Shown here in pieces: positions 30,404 through 41,329 of a DNA stretch of 64,000 nucleotides. Both the position numbers and the translations under genes were made by a program. Source of the DNA: Pseudomonas poae (GTDB lineage: Bacteria; Pseudomonadota; Gammaproteobacteria; Pseudomonadales; Pseudomonadaceae); the NCBI GenBank assembly GCA_004000515.1, contig CP034537.1:992001-1056000 (forward strand), written 5' to 3'. Each line of letters opens with the position of its first letter. The first letter of the stretch is position 1. The notes under the pieces are model-generated. The model did not search any database. It worked only from the letters and a program-made list of their open reading frames with translations, and had not been told where the DNA came from.

Positions 30404-30796
30404 ATGAAAGACTGGCTGGACGAAATCAAGTGGGACAGTGACGGCCTGGTGCCGGCCATTGCCCAGGACTACAAGACCGGGCGCGTGCTGATGATGGCCT
30501 GGATGAACCGCGAGGCCCTGAGCCTCACTGCCACTGAGCAGCGCGCCATTTACTGGTCACGCTCGCGTGGCAAACTGTGGCGCAAGGGCGAAGAATCCGG
30601 GCACGTGCAGACCCTGCACGAGATGCGCATCGACTGCGACGCCGACGTGGTCATCCTGATGGTTGAGCAGATCGGCAACATCGCCTGCCACACCGGCCGT
30701 CACAGCTGCTTCTATCGCGTCTTCGAAAATGGCGAATGGAAGACCGTCGAGCCGGTGCTCAAAGACCCGCACGCCATCTATTCGGCAGGACACTGA
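30404..30796 (+). CDS. hisI: Phosphoribosyl-AMP cyclohydrolase
   Basis: Third step of histidine biosynthesis: ring opening of phosphoribosyl-AMP. It has 130 residues from [20 protein letters not shown]. Zn/Mg sites include [16 protein letters not shown] and [11 protein letters not shown], and the core is [20 protein letters not shown]. Pseudomonas encodes HisI and HisE as separate proteins, and here they are adjacent with 2 bases between. They are distant from the other his genes and head the path into tatABC. Confidence 0.96.
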   Translation: MKDWLDEIKWDSDGLVPAIAQDYKTGRVLMMAWMNREALSLTATEQRAIYWSRSRGKLWRKGEESGHVQTLHEMRIDCDADVVILMVEQIGNIACHTGRHSCFYRVFENGEWKTVEPVLKDPHAIYSAGH

Positions 30797-30798
30797 AC

Positions 30799-31131
30799 AT
30801 GAGCGATACCCTGAACCGCGTGGCCCAGGTGCTGGAAGACCGCAAAGGCGCGGACGCCGACAGCTCCTATGTCGCCAGCCTGTACCACAAGGGCCTGAAC
30901 AAGATTTTGGAAAAACTCGGCGAAGAATCCGTCGAGACGATCATCGCCGCCAAGGACGCGCAAATCAGCGGCGACTGCAGCGACGTGATCTACGAAACCG
31001 CCGATTTGTGGTTCCACAGCCTGGTCATGCTCGCCCAACTGGGGCAGCATCCGCAGGCAGTGCTGGATGAACTGGACCGTCGCTTCGGTTTGTCCGGGCA
31101 TGCCGAAAAGGCCTCGCGCCCGTCCGCCTGA
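30799..31131 (+). CDS. hisE: Phosphoribosyl-ATP pyrophosphatase
   Basis: Second step of histidine biosynthesis, removing pyrophosphate from phosphoribosyl-ATP. It is a 110-residue all-alpha MazG-like fold: [37 protein letters not shown] with the metal-binding Glu residues, and [20 protein letters not shown]. It starts 2 bases after hisI. tatA begins 25 bases after its stop with AGAGGAA upstream. Confidence 0.96.
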   Translation: MSDTLNRVAQVLEDRKGADADSSYVASLYHKGLNKILEKLGEESVETIIAAKDAQISGDCSDVIYETADLWFHSLVMLAQLGQHPQAVLDELDRRFGLSGHAEKASRPSA

Positions 31132-31156
31132 CTAACTTTCACAGAGGAATTGCAGC

Positions 31157-31435
31157 ATGGGCATTTTTGACTGGAAACACTGGATCGTCATTCTGGTGGT
31201 GGTGGTACTGGTATTCGGCACCAAGAAACTCAAGAACCTGGGCACTGATGTAGGCGAGTCGATCAAGGGCTTTCGCAAGGCCATGAACGACGACGAAAAG
31301 CCGGCTGACCCTGTCGCAAACCCGGTTCCGCCAGCGCAGCCGGTGCACCCGCAGGCCGCCCAGCCGATCACCGAGCGTCGCACCTTCGACGTGCAGGCTG
31401 AAAAAGTCGAAGAGCCGACCCGCAAAGACTCGTGA
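31157..31435 (+). CDS. tatA: Sec-independent translocase subunit TatA
   Basis: Pore-forming component for export of folded twin-arginine proteins. It has 92 residues: short N-terminal membrane helix ([14 protein letters not shown]), then the amphipathic helix [20 protein letters not shown] containing the FRKAM signature, and a polar Pro-rich tail. The start MGIFDWKHW is typical. First of tatABC; tatB begins 10 bases later. Confidence 0.96.
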   Translation: MGIFDWKHWIVILVVVVLVFGTKKLKNLGTDVGESIKGFRKAMNDDEKPADPVANPVPPAQPVHPQAAQPITERRTFDVQAEKVEEPTRKDS

Positions 31436-31445
31436 GCACTGACTA

Positions 31446-31850
31446 ATGTTTGGTATCAGCTTCTCTGAACTGCTGCTCGTCGGCCTCGTGGCCCTGCTGG
31501 TACTGGGGCCGGAACGCCTGCCCGGTGCCGCACGCACGGCCGGCCTGTGGATCGGGCGCCTGAAACGCAGTTTCAACGCCATCAAACAGGAAGTTGAACG
31601 GGAAATCGGCGCTGACGAGATCCGTCGGCAATTGCACAACGAACATATCCTGTCGTTGGAGCAAGAGGCACGCAAGATTCTGTCGCCGGTACAGGAGCCC
31701 GCCAAAGCGGTGGAACCTGTGCCCGAAAACAGCATCGCGCCAGCGTCTGACACCGCCCCCGTGGCACCGCCTGCTCCAACCGAGCCTGCGCCGGCGCCCG
31801 TTGCGTCGCCCGCCCCCCATGACCCTACATTGCCGCCGCGAGCCCCATGA
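31446..31850 (+). CDS. tatB: Sec-independent translocase subunit TatB
   Basis: Receptor-complex component, 134 residues. [20 protein letters not shown] is the conserved membrane helix with Glu at residue 8. [20 protein letters not shown] is the hinge and amphipathic helix. The acidic, Pro/Ala-rich C-terminus is disordered. It overlaps tatC by four bases (ATGA), implying coupling. Confidence 0.96.
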   Translation: MFGISFSELLLVGLVALLVLGPERLPGAARTAGLWIGRLKRSFNAIKQEVEREIGADEIRRQLHNEHILSLEQEARKILSPVQEPAKAVEPVPENSIAPASDTAPVAPPAPTEPAPAPVASPAPHDPTLPPRAP

Positions 31851-32635
31851 GCGCTGATAAACCGGAAAACGACCAGCATATGCCGCTGGTCTCGCACCTC
31901 ACCGAGTTGCGCACCCGCCTGCTGCGTTGTGTAGCGGCCATCTTCATCATCTTTGCCGGGCTGTTCGCCTTTACCCAGCAGATCTACACCTTCGTCTCGA
32001 CACCCCTGCGCCAGTACCTGCCGGCCGGTGCCACGATGATCGCCACCGATGTGTCATCGCCGTTCCTCACGCCGTTGAAGCTGACCATGATGGTCTCGCT
32101 GTTCCTGGCGATCCCGGTGATCCTGCACCAGATCTGGGGCTTTATCGCGCCGGGCCTGTACAAGCATGAAAAACGCATCGCGGTGCCGTTGTTGGTGTCG
32201 AGCATCTTGCTGTTCTACACCGGCATGGCGTTCGCGTACTTCCTGGTGTTCCCGCTGATCTTCAAGTTCTTCGCCGCCGCTACCCCGGCCGGCGTGGAAA
32301 TGATGACCGACATCACCAGCTACCTCGACTTCGTGATGACGCTGTTCTTCGCCTTTGGCGTAGCCTTCGAAATTCCGGTGGCCGTGGTACTGCTGGTGTG
32401 GATCGGCGTGGTGGACGTGAAGTACCTGAAGAAGATCCGCCCGTACGTGATCATCGGCTGCTTCGTGGTCGGCATGATCCTGACGCCGCCAGACATCTTC
32501 TCGCAGACCCTGCTGGCCGTGCCGATGTGGATGCTGTTCGAGATCGGCATCCTGTTCAGCGGCTTGATCAGCAAGCGCGGCGACCATCCGGACGACCAAC
32601 CCGAAGACGACCAACCGCCAGCGACCCAGCCGTGA
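31847..32635 (+). CDS. tatC: Sec-independent translocase subunit TatC
   Basis: Six-helix membrane protein of 262 residues that recognises the twin-arginine signal. Signature [20 protein letters not shown] at the N-terminus, with the conserved Glu in HLTEL, and later [19 protein letters not shown] and [15 protein letters not shown] core helices. The C-terminus is acidic and Gln/Pro-rich. Its TGA overlaps the GTG start of rsmE. Confidence 0.97.
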   Translation: MSADKPENDQHMPLVSHLTELRTRLLRCVAAIFIIFAGLFAFTQQIYTFVSTPLRQYLPAGATMIATDVSSPFLTPLKLTMMVSLFLAIPVILHQIWGFIAPGLYKHEKRIAVPLLVSSILLFYTGMAFAYFLVFPLIFKFFAAATPAGVEMMTDITSYLDFVMTLFFAFGVAFEIPVAVVLLVWIGVVDVKYLKKIRPYVIIGCFVVGMILTPPDIFSQTLLAVPMWMLFEIGILFSGLISKRGDHPDDQPEDDQPPATQP

Positions 32636-33338
32636 ACCTGCTGCTGCTGGAGGAGGCCGACTTTATCGCGGCCGACCGGGTGGTGCTGCGTGATCGGCGC
32701 CTGGTGCATATGCAGGAAGTCCACCGCGCCGCCGTAGGCGACAGCCTGCGGGTCGGGCGCATCGGCGGGCTGATGGGCAATGCCCAACTGCTGCGCCTGG
32801 ACGCCGGCGAAGCCGAACTGCAAGTGAGCTTCGACCAGCCACCGCCGGCCAAACTGCCCCTGACCCTGCTGCTGGCCCTGCCCCGCCCGAAAATGCTGCG
32901 CCGGGTGCTGCAAACCGTAGCAGCCATGGGCGTGCCCAAGGTGGTACTGGTCAACAGCTACCGGGTCGAGAAGAGCTTCTGGCAAACCCCGTTCCTGGAA
33001 CCCGAGGCGATTCGCGAGCAACTGATCCTTGGCCTGGAACAGGCACGAGACACCGTGCTACCCGAAATCATCATCGAAAAACGCTTCAAACCGTTCGTCG
33101 AAGACCGACTGCCGGCGATGGTTGACGGCACCCTGGGCTTAATCGGACACCGGGCGATTACCCATCCTGCCCACGTGGGCTGGATGAGCCGGTGACCCTG
33201 GCGATTGGCCCCGAAGGCGGCTGGATTCCCTACGAGGTCGATCTACTGGCCAAGGCTGGCATGCAGCCTGTACAGCTCGGCGCACGCATCCTGCGGGTCG
33301 AAACCGCCGTCACCGCCCTGCTCGCCCGGCTCTTCTAG
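32632..33338 (+). CDS. rsmE: 16S rRNA (uracil-1498-N3) methyltransferase (frameshifted)
   Basis: SPOUT-fold enzyme that methylates U1498 in the 30S decoding site. The GTG start overlaps the tatC stop: [21 protein letters not shown]-terminal PUA-like domain to about residue 70, then [20 protein letters not shown] and [16 protein letters not shown]. The frame breaks at 33150-33154 (one C lost after LGLIGH). The other frame completes the knot with [19 protein letters not shown] and [20 protein letters not shown]. The restored length is about 235 residues. Confidence 0.9.
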
Positions 33339-33351
33339 CCACAACGCCCTT

Positions 33352-33438
33352 TAGTGAGCGGGCTTGCCCCGCGCTTCGATTTACCAGGCACCCCACATGT
33401 ACCTGACACACCGCAGCGCGGGGCAAGCCCGCTCACTA
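33352..33438. repeat. REP-like palindrome, second sequence class
   Basis: Arms TAGTGAGCGGGCTTGCCCCG and its complement ending GCTCACTA, about 45 bases apart. The class differs from the GTGGGAGC family by its TAGTGAGC tip. It separates rsmE from the chemoreceptor. Confidence 0.83.
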
Positions 33439-33454
33439 CAAGCGCCTCATTCGC

Positions 33455-33481
33455 TACAGAATTGCTGACACATGCCGATAC
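33455..33481 (+). promoter_or_regulatory. Predicted sigma28 (FliA) promoter of the chemoreceptor gene
   Basis: TACA, exactly 15 bases, then GCCGATAC, against the flagellar consensus TAAA-N15-GCCGATAA. It lies 43 bases before the chemoreceptor ATG, the position expected for a class IV motility promoter. Confidence 0.7.
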
Positions 33482-33523
33482 GCTCTGAATAAGTCCAAGC
33501 CTTGTTCCAGGGGAGATTGCAGC

Positions 33524-35440
33524 ATGTATCGTTGGTTAGCCGAAAAGCTGGGAAATGTCAGCGTCAAATCCAAGCTGGGCATAGGTTTTGGCCTGGTCTT
33601 GCTGCTCACGCTCATGATCACCTTCACCGGTTGGACCGGCCTGGGTGACGTGATCAGCCGTGGTGACAAACTGGGCTTTATCTCCAGCCTCAACGGGCTG
33701 ACCAAGGACTTGCGCCTGGCACGCCTGGACTTCGAAATGCGCCGAGGTGAACAAGGTACGAGCGCTGTCAACGATCTGATTACCCAACTGGACAACGGGC
33801 TCAAAACTGCCGCAGACCTGATCGAACAACCTGACGACAAGGCCCTGGTAGAACAGCAACAGGACGCCTTGAACCAGTACAAAAAAGCGTTCGCCGCGAC
33901 GGTTCAGGCCGGGCTAAAACGCGAAGGCGCGCGCAGCAGGCTCGGCGACACCGCCGACAACGCCGTAGCCAAGACCAACGACATCGAAAAAAGCCTCCTG
34001 CAAGGTGACAGCGTCAGCCAATTCAACAGCGTGGTCGACCTGAGCAAACTGATCCAGCAAGCGCGGTTCCAGGTACGCGGCTACACCTACAGCGGCAAGG
34101 TCGAGGCCGAGCAGCCCGCGTTGGACGCCATCGACAATGCCCTGAAGAAGATCACCGAACTCGAAGGCCAACTGCCAGCGCACTACCAAGCCAACCTGCA
34201 AGAGGCCAGCACCTCGCTGCAAGCCTACCGAGCAGCGGTCAGCCAGTACCGTGACTCCCAAGTGGCAACTGCGGCAGCCTTGAAAATCATGATCGAACAA
34301 GGCGATCTCCTGCTGGGTCACAGCAACAAACTCACCGCCTCGCAAACCGTGGTGCGAGACACCGATGCCGCGCAGGCCAAGCAACTGCTGCTGCTCGCCA
34401 CTGCGCTGGCGTTGATCTTCGGCATGGTCGCCGCCTGGGCCATCACCCGTCAGATCACCATCCCGCTGAACCAAACCCTCAAGGTTGCGGAACGTGTGGC
34501 CTCTGGTGACCTGAGCCACAACCTCAACTCGACTCGCCAGGACGAACTGGGCCAACTGCAACGTGCAATGCAGAGCATGAGCGTGGGCCTGCGTGAACTG
34601 ATCGGCGGCATCAGCGACGGCGTGACCCAGATCGCCAGCGCTGCCGAGCAACTGTCAGCCGTGACCGAGCAAACCAGTGCTGGCGTGAACAGCCAAAAGG
34701 TCGAGACCGACCAGGTTGCCACCGCCATGAACGAGATGGCTGCGACAGTTCAGGAAGTCGCGCGCAACGCTGAGGAAGCGTCCGAAGCAGCAGTCGCCGC
34801 CGACCAGCAGGCCCGTGAAGGCGACAAGGTGGTCGGCGAAGCCATCGCCCAAATCGAACGGCTGGCCACCGAAGTCGGCAACTCTACGGTCGCCATGGGC
34901 GATCTGCAGCGCGAAAGCGACAAGATTGGCAGCGTGCTCGACGTGATCAAGTCCGTGGCCCAGCAAACCAACCTGCTGGCCCTCAACGCTGCCATCGAAG
35001 CCGCACGGGCGGGTGAGGCCGGGCGCGGCTTCGCAGTGGTGGCCGATGAAGTGCGCAGCCTGGCCCAGCGCACCCAGAAGTCCACGGAAGAAATCGAGGA
35101 ACTGATCGTCGGCCTGCAAAGCGGCACCCAGCAGGTAGCAGCCATCATGGACAATAGCCGCAGCCTCACCGACAGCAGTGTCGAGCTGACCCGCCGTGCA
35201 GGCAATGCGCTGGGCAATATCACCCGGACGGTCTCGACCATCCAGGCGATGAATTCGCAGATCGCCACTGCCGCAGAGCAACAGAGCGCTGTGGCGGAAG
35301 AGATCAACCGAAGCGTGCTGAACGTGCGCGATGTATCTGAGCAGACGTCGTCCGCCAGTGAGGAAACCGCTGCGTCCAGTGCTGAGCTGGCACGCCTAGG
35401 TATTTATCTGCAAACCCTGGTAGGACGCTTCCGCATCTGA
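33524..35440 (+). CDS. Methyl-accepting chemotaxis protein with HBM sensor domain, first copy
   Basis: Inner-membrane chemoreceptor of 638 residues. TM1 is about residues 18-40 ([20 protein letters not shown]). The periplasmic helical bimodular (HBM) domain spans about residues 41-290. TM2 is near residues 292-312, followed by HAMP ([20 protein letters not shown]) and the signalling hairpin tip [20 protein letters not shown]. Length and domain order match McpS of P. putida and McpK of P. aeruginosa, which sense TCA intermediates or 2-oxoglutarate. Arg64, Arg67 and Thr79 correspond to the ligand-contact pattern R-x-x-R...T I recall for McpS. GGGAGA precedes the ATG, with a FliA-type promoter upstream. 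Confidence 0.92.
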   Translation: MYRWLAEKLGNVSVKSKLGIGFGLVLLLTLMITFTGWTGLGDVISRGDKLGFISSLNGLTKDLRLARLDFEMRRGEQGTSAVNDLITQLDNGLKTAADLIEQPDDKALVEQQQDALNQYKKAFAATVQAGLKREGARSRLGDTADNAVAKTNDIEKSLLQGDSVSQFNSVVDLSKLIQQARFQVRGYTYSGKVEAEQPALDAIDNALKKITELEGQLPAHYQANLQEASTSLQAYRAAVSQYRDSQVATAAALKIMIEQGDLLLGHSNKLTASQTVVRDTDAAQAKQLLLLATALALIFGMVAAWAITRQITIPLNQTLKVAERVASGDLSHNLNSTRQDELGQLQRAMQSMSVGLRELIGGISDGVTQIASAAEQLSAVTEQTSAGVNSQKVETDQVATAMNEMAATVQEVARNAEEASEAAVAADQQAREGDKVVGEAIAQIERLATEVGNSTVAMGDLQRESDKIGSVLDVIKSVAQQTNLLALNAAIEAARAGEAGRGFAVVADEVRSLAQRTQKSTEEIEELIVGLQSGTQQVAAIMDNSRSLTDSSVELTRRAGNALGNITRTVSTIQAMNSQIATAAEQQSAVAEEINRSVLNVRDVSEQTSSASEETAASSAELARLGIYLQTLVGRFRI

Positions 35441-35448
35441 GGCTCGCC

Positions 35449-35475
35449 GTGTGGCGGCCTATAAGGCCGCCACAC
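35449..35475. terminator. Perfect 12-bp hairpin after the first chemoreceptor
   Basis: GTGTGGCGGCCT, loop ATA, AGGCCGCCACAC, starting 9 bases after the stop. There is no long T-run downstream, so termination is likely but not classical; an mRNA-stabilising stem is the alternative. Confidence 0.6.
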
Positions 35476-35571
35476 CTTATGAAATTTCCTACGACATTAT
35501 CAGCCCAGCAGTACCCCAAATCGATTTAGCGTTTGCGTTGCGAAACGCTTCTTCGGATTTGGAGGTTTACC

Positions 35572-37479
35572 ATGTTTCCTCGGCTGACCCGTTTACTGGT
35601 CGATGCCAGCGTGCGCCTCAAGCTCGCGCTAGGCTTTGGCCAAGTGCTGACCCTCAGCCTCATTATCGCGGTGACAGGCTGGCAAGCGCTGAATACCGTG
35701 CTTTTCCGCTCAAGCAACTTGAGCACATTGGGTCAACTGACGGCGGCTGCAGAGGCAATGCGCGCTGACCGTATTGTGTACCGCACCCTCACCGACACTG
35801 CCAGCCTGGGCAAAATGGCGCTACACGTTGAAACAATCGATCAGCACCTCAACTACCTGGCAACGCATCTGATAGATCCGATCGACCGTCAACGCATCAA
35901 GGATGCTGAACGCCTGGTCATGGATTTCAAAGCTGCCTTGGTGGCGTTACCCCCTTTGATCGAGCAGCGCGAAAACAGTCGCCCGGCACTGCATAAAACA
36001 GCGCTTCAAACCAGCGACTCACTCGCCAAGCTCGCCAGTGAGCTGCCTGACCAAGATGACCGCAAAGCCTTGGGCGCCATCGAGACCCTGCGCCAAACCA
36101 TGGAGCAGGCGGCGAATCAGGCCCAGAGCCCCGCCTGGGCGGCCGAATCACTGCAGGCTTATGCCGACGCAGCCAGCAAGACCCTTGACGCCCTGGACGC
36201 CGCCCAAACCGCTGTCATGAGCCTGCCGGTTGATTCTTCCCTGCTCCAAACCGACCTGACGAACTACCGCGAGAACTTGATCAAGCTCAAGGATGCCCAA
36301 GTCGTTACCGAAACGGCGCAAAACCGCTTTGAACAACAACTCAACCAGTTGCTTGAGCACAGCGACCAAGTGAGCCTAAGCCAGATGGCCAAACGCGACC
36401 GCGAAGCAGAGCAAACCCGCACATTGCTCATCGGCGTCACGGTTGCGGCCTTGGTGTTGGGCACCCTGGCGGCTTGGTGGATCGCCCGTCAGATCGTAGT
36501 GCCGTTGCGCCAGACATTAGCCGCTGCAAACCGCATCGCCGAGGGGGATCTTGGCGAAAGCACCGTAGTAGAGCGCCACGATGAATTGGGCCAGTTGCAG
36601 CAAAGTATCGGGCAAATGGCGCGCAACCTACGCCATTTGATCAGCGGTATCGGCGACTGCGCCCGGCAGATCGCCGGTGCTGCCACGCAACTGTCGACGG
36701 TCACCGAAAAAACACGCGACGGAATCAATCACCAGAAAGAGGAAACCGACCAGGTCGCCACAGCGATGAACGAAATGCTCGCCACTGCTCAGGAGGTCGC
36801 CCGACATGCCGAGCGGGCGTCCGTTGCCGCTGCCGAGGCCGACCGCCAGGCCAGCGAAGGTGACAGAGTGGTCACAAAAGCCGTCGAGCAAATCAGCGAG
36901 CTCGCCTGCGAAATGGCCCAGTCCAGCCAGGCAATGAGTGCATTGCAGCAAGAGAGCGCGAAAATCGGCAGCGTGCTGGACGTGATCAAATCAGTGTCCC
37001 AGCAGACCAACATGCTGGCACTGAATGCCGCGATCGAAGCTGCACGCGCGGGTAGCGCCGGAGAGGGTTTTGCCGTGGTGGCCGACGAGGTGCGTAGCTT
37101 GGCGAAACGTACCCAGGAGTCAGCCGAGGAAATCGAACTATTGATACTTGGCCTGCACAGCGGTACTCAGGCAGTCGTCAAGGTCATGGACAGCAGCCGA
37201 AGCCTTACGGATTACAGCGTGAACCTCACCCACGACGCCGGAGAGGCGTTGGCCGCCATTGCTCGCACCGTGGCGATCATCCAGGAGATGAACCCGCAAA
37301 TCGCCGCCGCTGCCGAGGAACAGAGCGCGGTGGCCGAAGAGATCAATCGCAGTGTATTGAAGGTGCGCGATGTGTCAGAACAAACCGCCGCCGCCAGTGA
37401 GGACACGGCAGCGGCGAGCATTCACCTGACCCGACTGAGCCTGGACTTGCAGGCGCTGGTGGGTAAGTTCAGGTTATAG
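35572..37479 (+). CDS. Methyl-accepting chemotaxis protein with HBM sensor domain, second copy
   Basis: 635-residue paralogue of the preceding chemoreceptor in tandem. TM1 [23 protein letters not shown]-type periplasmic domain, TM2 near residue 295, HAMP ([20 protein letters not shown]) and tip [20 protein letters not shown]. The signalling half is much closer to the first copy than the sensor half. Arg64 and Arg67 are kept, but the position matching Thr79 is Leu. GGAGGT precedes the ATG at 35572. No FliA-like promoter is visible in the gap, so expression may depend on a different promoter. Its stop overlaps tail-to-tail by 6 bases with the convergent ABC ATPase gene. Confidence 0.9.
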   Translation: MFPRLTRLLVDASVRLKLALGFGQVLTLSLIIAVTGWQALNTVLFRSSNLSTLGQLTAAAEAMRADRIVYRTLTDTASLGKMALHVETIDQHLNYLATHLIDPIDRQRIKDAERLVMDFKAALVALPPLIEQRENSRPALHKTALQTSDSLAKLASELPDQDDRKALGAIETLRQTMEQAANQAQSPAWAAESLQAYADAASKTLDALDAAQTAVMSLPVDSSLLQTDLTNYRENLIKLKDAQVVTETAQNRFEQQLNQLLEHSDQVSLSQMAKRDREAEQTRTLLIGVTVAALVLGTLAAWWIARQIVVPLRQTLAAANRIAEGDLGESTVVERHDELGQLQQSIGQMARNLRHLISGIGDCARQIAGAATQLSTVTEKTRDGINHQKEETDQVATAMNEMLATAQEVARHAERASVAAAEADRQASEGDRVVTKAVEQISELACEMAQSSQAMSALQQESAKIGSVLDVIKSVSQQTNMLALNAAIEAARAGSAGEGFAVVADEVRSLAKRTQESAEEIELLILGLHSGTQAVVKVMDSSRSLTDYSVNLTHDAGEALAAIARTVAIIQEMNPQIAAAAEEQSAVAEEINRSVLKVRDVSEQTAAASEDTAAASIHLTRLSLDLQALVGKFRL

Positions 37480-38207
37480 GACCTGACGCAGAAACGCTTG
37501 GGCACGCGGGTCTTTCGGGGCGTCGAAGAACGCGGCTGGAGCCGCGTCTTCCAGCAGTTTGCCATGATCGAAGAACAGCACCCGGTCAGCCACTTCACGG
37601 GCAAAGCCCATTTCGTGGGTGACGCACACCATGGTCATGCCTTCCAGGGCTAGGGTCTTCATCACATCCAGCACTTCGCCAACCATTTCAGGATCGAGCG
37701 CTGAGGTGGGCTCATCGAACAGCATCACCTTGGGTTCCATCGCCAGGGCGCGCGCAATCGCGACTCGTTGCTGCTGGCCACCAGAGAGGCGTGATGGAAA
37801 CTCGTTGGCTTTCTGTGCAATACCGACCTTTTCCAGCAGTGCCAGGGCCTTGGCCTCGCGTTTTTCTTGCCGCGCTTGCGCACGACATTTTGTGCCAGGC
37901 ACAGGTTCTCCAGCACGGTCATGTGGGGAAACAGGTTGAAGTGCTGGAACACCATGCCGACTTCGCGGCGATAGGCATTCACGTCGGTTTTCGGGTCGGC
38001 CAGTTGCAAGCCGTCGATGCTCACCGAGCCCGAATCAAACTCCTCCAGGCCATTGAGGCAGCGCAGGAAGGTGGACTTGCCGGAGCCGGACGGACCAATC
38101 ACCACCAGCACTTCACCCTTGGCCACCTGGGTGGTGACATGGTCGACCGCGCGCACGACATGGCCACGGGTGTCGAAGACTTTTACCAGATCGCGGACTT
38201 CAATCAC
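37474..38207 (-). CDS. Polar amino acid ABC transporter ATP-binding protein (frameshifted)
   Basis: GlnQ/HisP-type ATPase energising uptake. The GTG at 38207, with GGAGG ten bases upstream, gives [20 protein letters not shown]. An upstream TTG is less likely. Walker [22 protein letters not shown]-loop [19 protein letters not shown], signature [20 protein letters not shown], Walker [19 protein letters not shown]. The frame breaks at 37858-37865 within [11 protein letters not shown] (one base lost). Restored length is about 244 residues. Its start overlaps the permease stop by 8 bases. Confidence 0.9.
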
Positions 38208-39158
38208 TTTGCGCGAGCCTCCGCTCAAGCCGGCTGGCCATTTTCGACAGCGGCAGATTAATCAGCAGGTACAGGCCTGCCACACAGAACAGGATCTCGA
38301 ACGGCGAGAACGAGGTGGTGATCACTTCACGACCGCTCTTGAGCAGTTCGGTAATGGCGATCACCGAGACCAGCGAGGTGTCTTTCACCAGGCTGATGAA
38401 TTGACCCGCCAGCGGTGGCAGCACGCGCTTGAACGCTTGCGGTAGTACCACATGGCGCATCGACTGGCTGGCGCTCAGGCCCAGGGAACGAGCGGCTTCG
38501 TTCTGGCCACGGGTGATGGACTGCACACCGGCCCGCACGATTTCCGCCACATAGGCACCGGTAAACAACGACAGCGCGGCGATCCCGGCGAATTCCCGGG
38601 ACAGGTTGAGCACCGTGCCGATAAAGAAATAGAAAATGAAGATCTGCACCAACAGCGGCGTACCGCGCACCAGTTCGACGTAGATCGTCGACAGGTCCCG
38701 CAGAGTCGGGTTGCTGGAAAGGCGGCACAAGCCGGTCGCCAGCCCGATTGCCAGCCCCAGGATGCCGGACACCACCGACAGCCACAGCGTGGTCCACAAC
38801 CCCACATCAACGGCCCCAACGCCCAATGCCGGGTTACGCCGATCACGTCACCTTCGGCCACGTCATCGCCGCGTGCCACTTGCAGGCTGTTGTCGGCCAC
38901 AGTCAGCTTTTGCTCGGCACCCGCATCATTGCGCAGGGTCACTTCGGCGACGTCGCCTTTGCGCACCAACTCGACCACAGTGGAGATATCCGCCGCACGC
39001 TGGGAGGTTTCAGCCTGGTAGGCGAAGTACTGCGGCACGCGGTTCCAGCGCCACTCGTAGGACATCAACGAGGTGGCGTAGTACAAGGCGCCAGCCAGGC
39101 CGACCAGCACGACCACGGTCAGCAGGTGCCAGGGCCATTGGGCTTTTTTCTGTTTCAT
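38200..39158 (-). CDS. Polar amino acid ABC transporter permease (frameshifted)
   Basis: Inner-membrane HisM/GlnP-type permease of about 319 residues. It has an unusually long N-terminal extension: one helix (WHLLTVVVLVGLAGALYYAT) plus about 80 polar, periplasm-like residues containing VELVRKGDVAEVTLRNDAGA. The permease domain follows, with GLCRLSSNPTLRDLSTIYVE, ELVRGTPLLVQIFIFYFFIG and the EAA loop GQNEAARSLGLSASQSMRHV. The frame breaks at 38829-38834 (one C lost in GVTPALGVGAVD). Only one permease gene is present, so the complex is probably a homodimer. Confidence 0.88.
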
Positions 39159-39210
39159 TACTCAACATCCAAAAAATCGAAGGCAAGCGTTTGTAGGAGT
39201 GGAAGCGTTC

Positions 39211-39320
39211 GCGCTGGGTGGCGAAGCCACCTAAACCCAGGCACTGCGGTGTATCAGGTAGACCGAGCTGAATGGATTTGGGGCGGCTTCACCACCCAGC
39301 GCGGGGCAAGCCCGCTCACC
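39211..39320. repeat. Imperfect inverted repeat with REP-like GCGGGGCAAGCCCGCTCACC arm
   Basis: CGCTGGGTGGCGAAGCCACC pairs with GGCGGCTTCACCACCCAGCG about 50 bases away. The right arm continues into a REP motif of the class seen at 33.4 and 53.1 kb. It lies between the permease and binding-protein genes. Confidence 0.75.
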
Positions 39321-39331
39321 ACAAGCCAGCC

Positions 39332-40131
39332 TTACTCCATGTCCTTGAGCCACTCGGAGCTCTTGAACCACTTGTCATGGATGCGATCGTAGGTGCCGTC
39401 GTTACGGATCTGGTGCAGGAAGTTGTTGATGAAGTTGATGCTGTCGTAATCGCCTTTTTTCAGGCCGAACGCCAAGGGTTCAAAGGTGAAGGGTTCTTCG
39501 AGGAACACCAGCTTGCCGTTGCCGACTTTCTTCTCGGCAACCACGTTGTACGGCGCGTCATACACGAAGGCATCGGCCTTGCCGTTGACCACGTCCAGCA
39601 CGCCTTCCTGTTCGTTGTCGTAGCCATGGTACTTGGCTTTGGAGATCAGCTTTTAGCGACCATCTCACCGGTGGTACCCAGCTTGGAGGTCAGGCGGTAT
39701 TTCTCGTCGTTCAGGTCTTTATAGGACTTGATGGTGCCTTCCAGGTCCTTGCGAATCAGCAGGGTCTGGCCAACCACGATGAAGGGTTCGCTGAAATTCA
39801 GGCGCAGGTTGCGCTCCTGGGTCAGGGTCATGCCGCTGCCGATCATGTCGAACTTGCCAGTGAGGAAGGCCGGAATGATGCCGTCGTAACCGGTGGAGAC
39901 CAGCTCCAGCTTGACGCCCATGGATTTGGCCATGGCCTTGAGGATGTCGACTTCGAAGCCGATGATTTCACCGCGCTTGTCTGTCATTTCGAACGGCATG
40001 TAGGTCGGATCCATGCCGACTTTCAGCGTGCCGCGCTTGACCGCATCATCGATGGCACCGGCCTGGGCCGCATTGGCCGCGACCAGCGCGGTGACGCCTA
40101 GCAGCAGCATCGAAAGATACTTTTTCATCAT
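39332..40131 (-). CDS. Polar amino acid ABC transporter substrate-binding protein A (frameshifted)
   Basis: Periplasmic family 3 solute-binding protein, about 265 residues. Signal peptide to AANAAQA; the start is one of two adjacent ATGs behind AGGGGACTT. Features: DDAVKRGTLKVGMDPTYMPF, GEIIGFEVDILKAMAKSMGV, DMIGSGMTLTQERNLRLNFS and KADAFVYDAPYNVVA. The frame breaks in the TTTT run 39651-39654 (AAAAG where AAAAAG is needed) between VA and KLISKA. It is closely similar to the neighbouring upstream binding protein. Confidence 0.9.
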
Positions 40132-40346
40132 CAAGTCCCCTGAACGATTCTTATAAGGTCGGCGCGCAAAGGGCTGCACCATTTCGGGGTGCGATCCTAA
40201 CCCACTCGTCTCCTGTCACAAAGGTTTCACCGGCATTTGTTGTCGGCGTATGTCGGAAAAGCCCCACAACGGAGCAACAAAGCGCAGGAGTAGACACTTG
40301 CGTGGGCCGTGCGCCCGGTTGACTGATGTGTAAGCAGTTATGAATT

Positions 40347-41146
40347 TCATTCCATTTCCGCCATCCAGGCTGTGTCCTTGAACCACTTGTCGTGGAGTCG
40401 ATCGTAGGTCCCGTCTTGAGCGATCTGGTTAAGGAAATGGTTGATCCAGTTGAGGCTGTCGTAATCCCCTTTTGCCAGTCCGAACGCCAGGGGTTCGAAG
40501 GTAAACGGCTGCTCCAGCATCAATAACCTGCTGTTTTCCGCGCGGCTCACGGCGATCAGGTTATAGGGGCGTCATAGACAAAGGCATCCGCCTTGCCGTC
40601 CACCAACTGACGCACACCCTCTTCCGGCGTGGCAAAGCTGCTCACGCGAGCGGCACCCAGAAACCGCTGGGCCGCTGCCTGCCCGGTAGTGCCCTGGATA
40701 GTTGCAATACGGTAGGTGGCGTCGTCCAGGTCTTCGATACTGGCGACCTTGCCGGCCAGGCTGGGATGCAGCAACACGGTCTGGCCTACAACAATAAAGG
40801 AGTCGCTGAAATTCAACTTGAGATTGCGCTCTTGCGTCACGGTCATGCCGCTGCCGATAAAGTCGTATTTCTTCGCCATGAGCCCTGGCAACAACTCGGT
40901 GTAAGGCACTGCCACCATCTCAAGTTCTACGCCCAGTGCGCGACTCATGACCCGTAGCAAATCGACTTCAAAGCCAACGATGCGACCCTGCTTGTCCGTC
41001 ATTTCGAAGGGTACGTAGGTCGGCGTGGTACCGACCTTCAGTACGCCACGCTGGACAGCATCGTCGAGCGCGCCCGCCTGGGTTGGGCCACCGTAAAACC
41101 ATACGACAGCGCTAAACAGCAATGCCGAACCATACCGTTTGATCAT
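40347..41146 (-). CDS. Polar amino acid ABC transporter substrate-binding protein B (frameshifted)
   Basis: Paralogue of binding protein A, about 265 residues. Signal peptide to GGPTQA, then DDAVQRGVLKVGTTPTYVPF, GRIVGFEVDLLRVMSRALGV and DFIGSGMTVTQERNLKLNFS. After the frame break at 40566-40569 (GGGG run, one base lost, DAPYNLIAVSR expected) it ends EQPFTFEPLAFGLAKGDYDS and DTAWMAEME. It is first in the transcription order B, A, permease, ATPase, with a 215-base gap to A that may hold its own promoter. Confidence 0.88.
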
Positions 41147-41300
41147 GAATTCCCCCGTGGTGAGTCAGATTGGGGGGCGATGCTACTCCTGCCGCAGGCA
41201 CGGCAGAACGCTTCGAACAAAGGTCTTTTGTTTCGAAATAACAATAAGTTAAGTCTGATAGGAAGAGTTAGGAAGCGCTGTAGGACCAGCGTTCGAATGC

Positions 41301-41321
41301 CCCCGAGGAGAACCCTCGGGG
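41301..41321. terminator. Hairpin downstream of opgH
   Basis: CCCCGAGG, five-base loop, CCTCGGGG, 9 bases after the opgH stop. The T-run is weak, so termination is plausible rather than certain. Confidence 0.55.
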
Positions 41322-41329
41322 CGTCTGAA

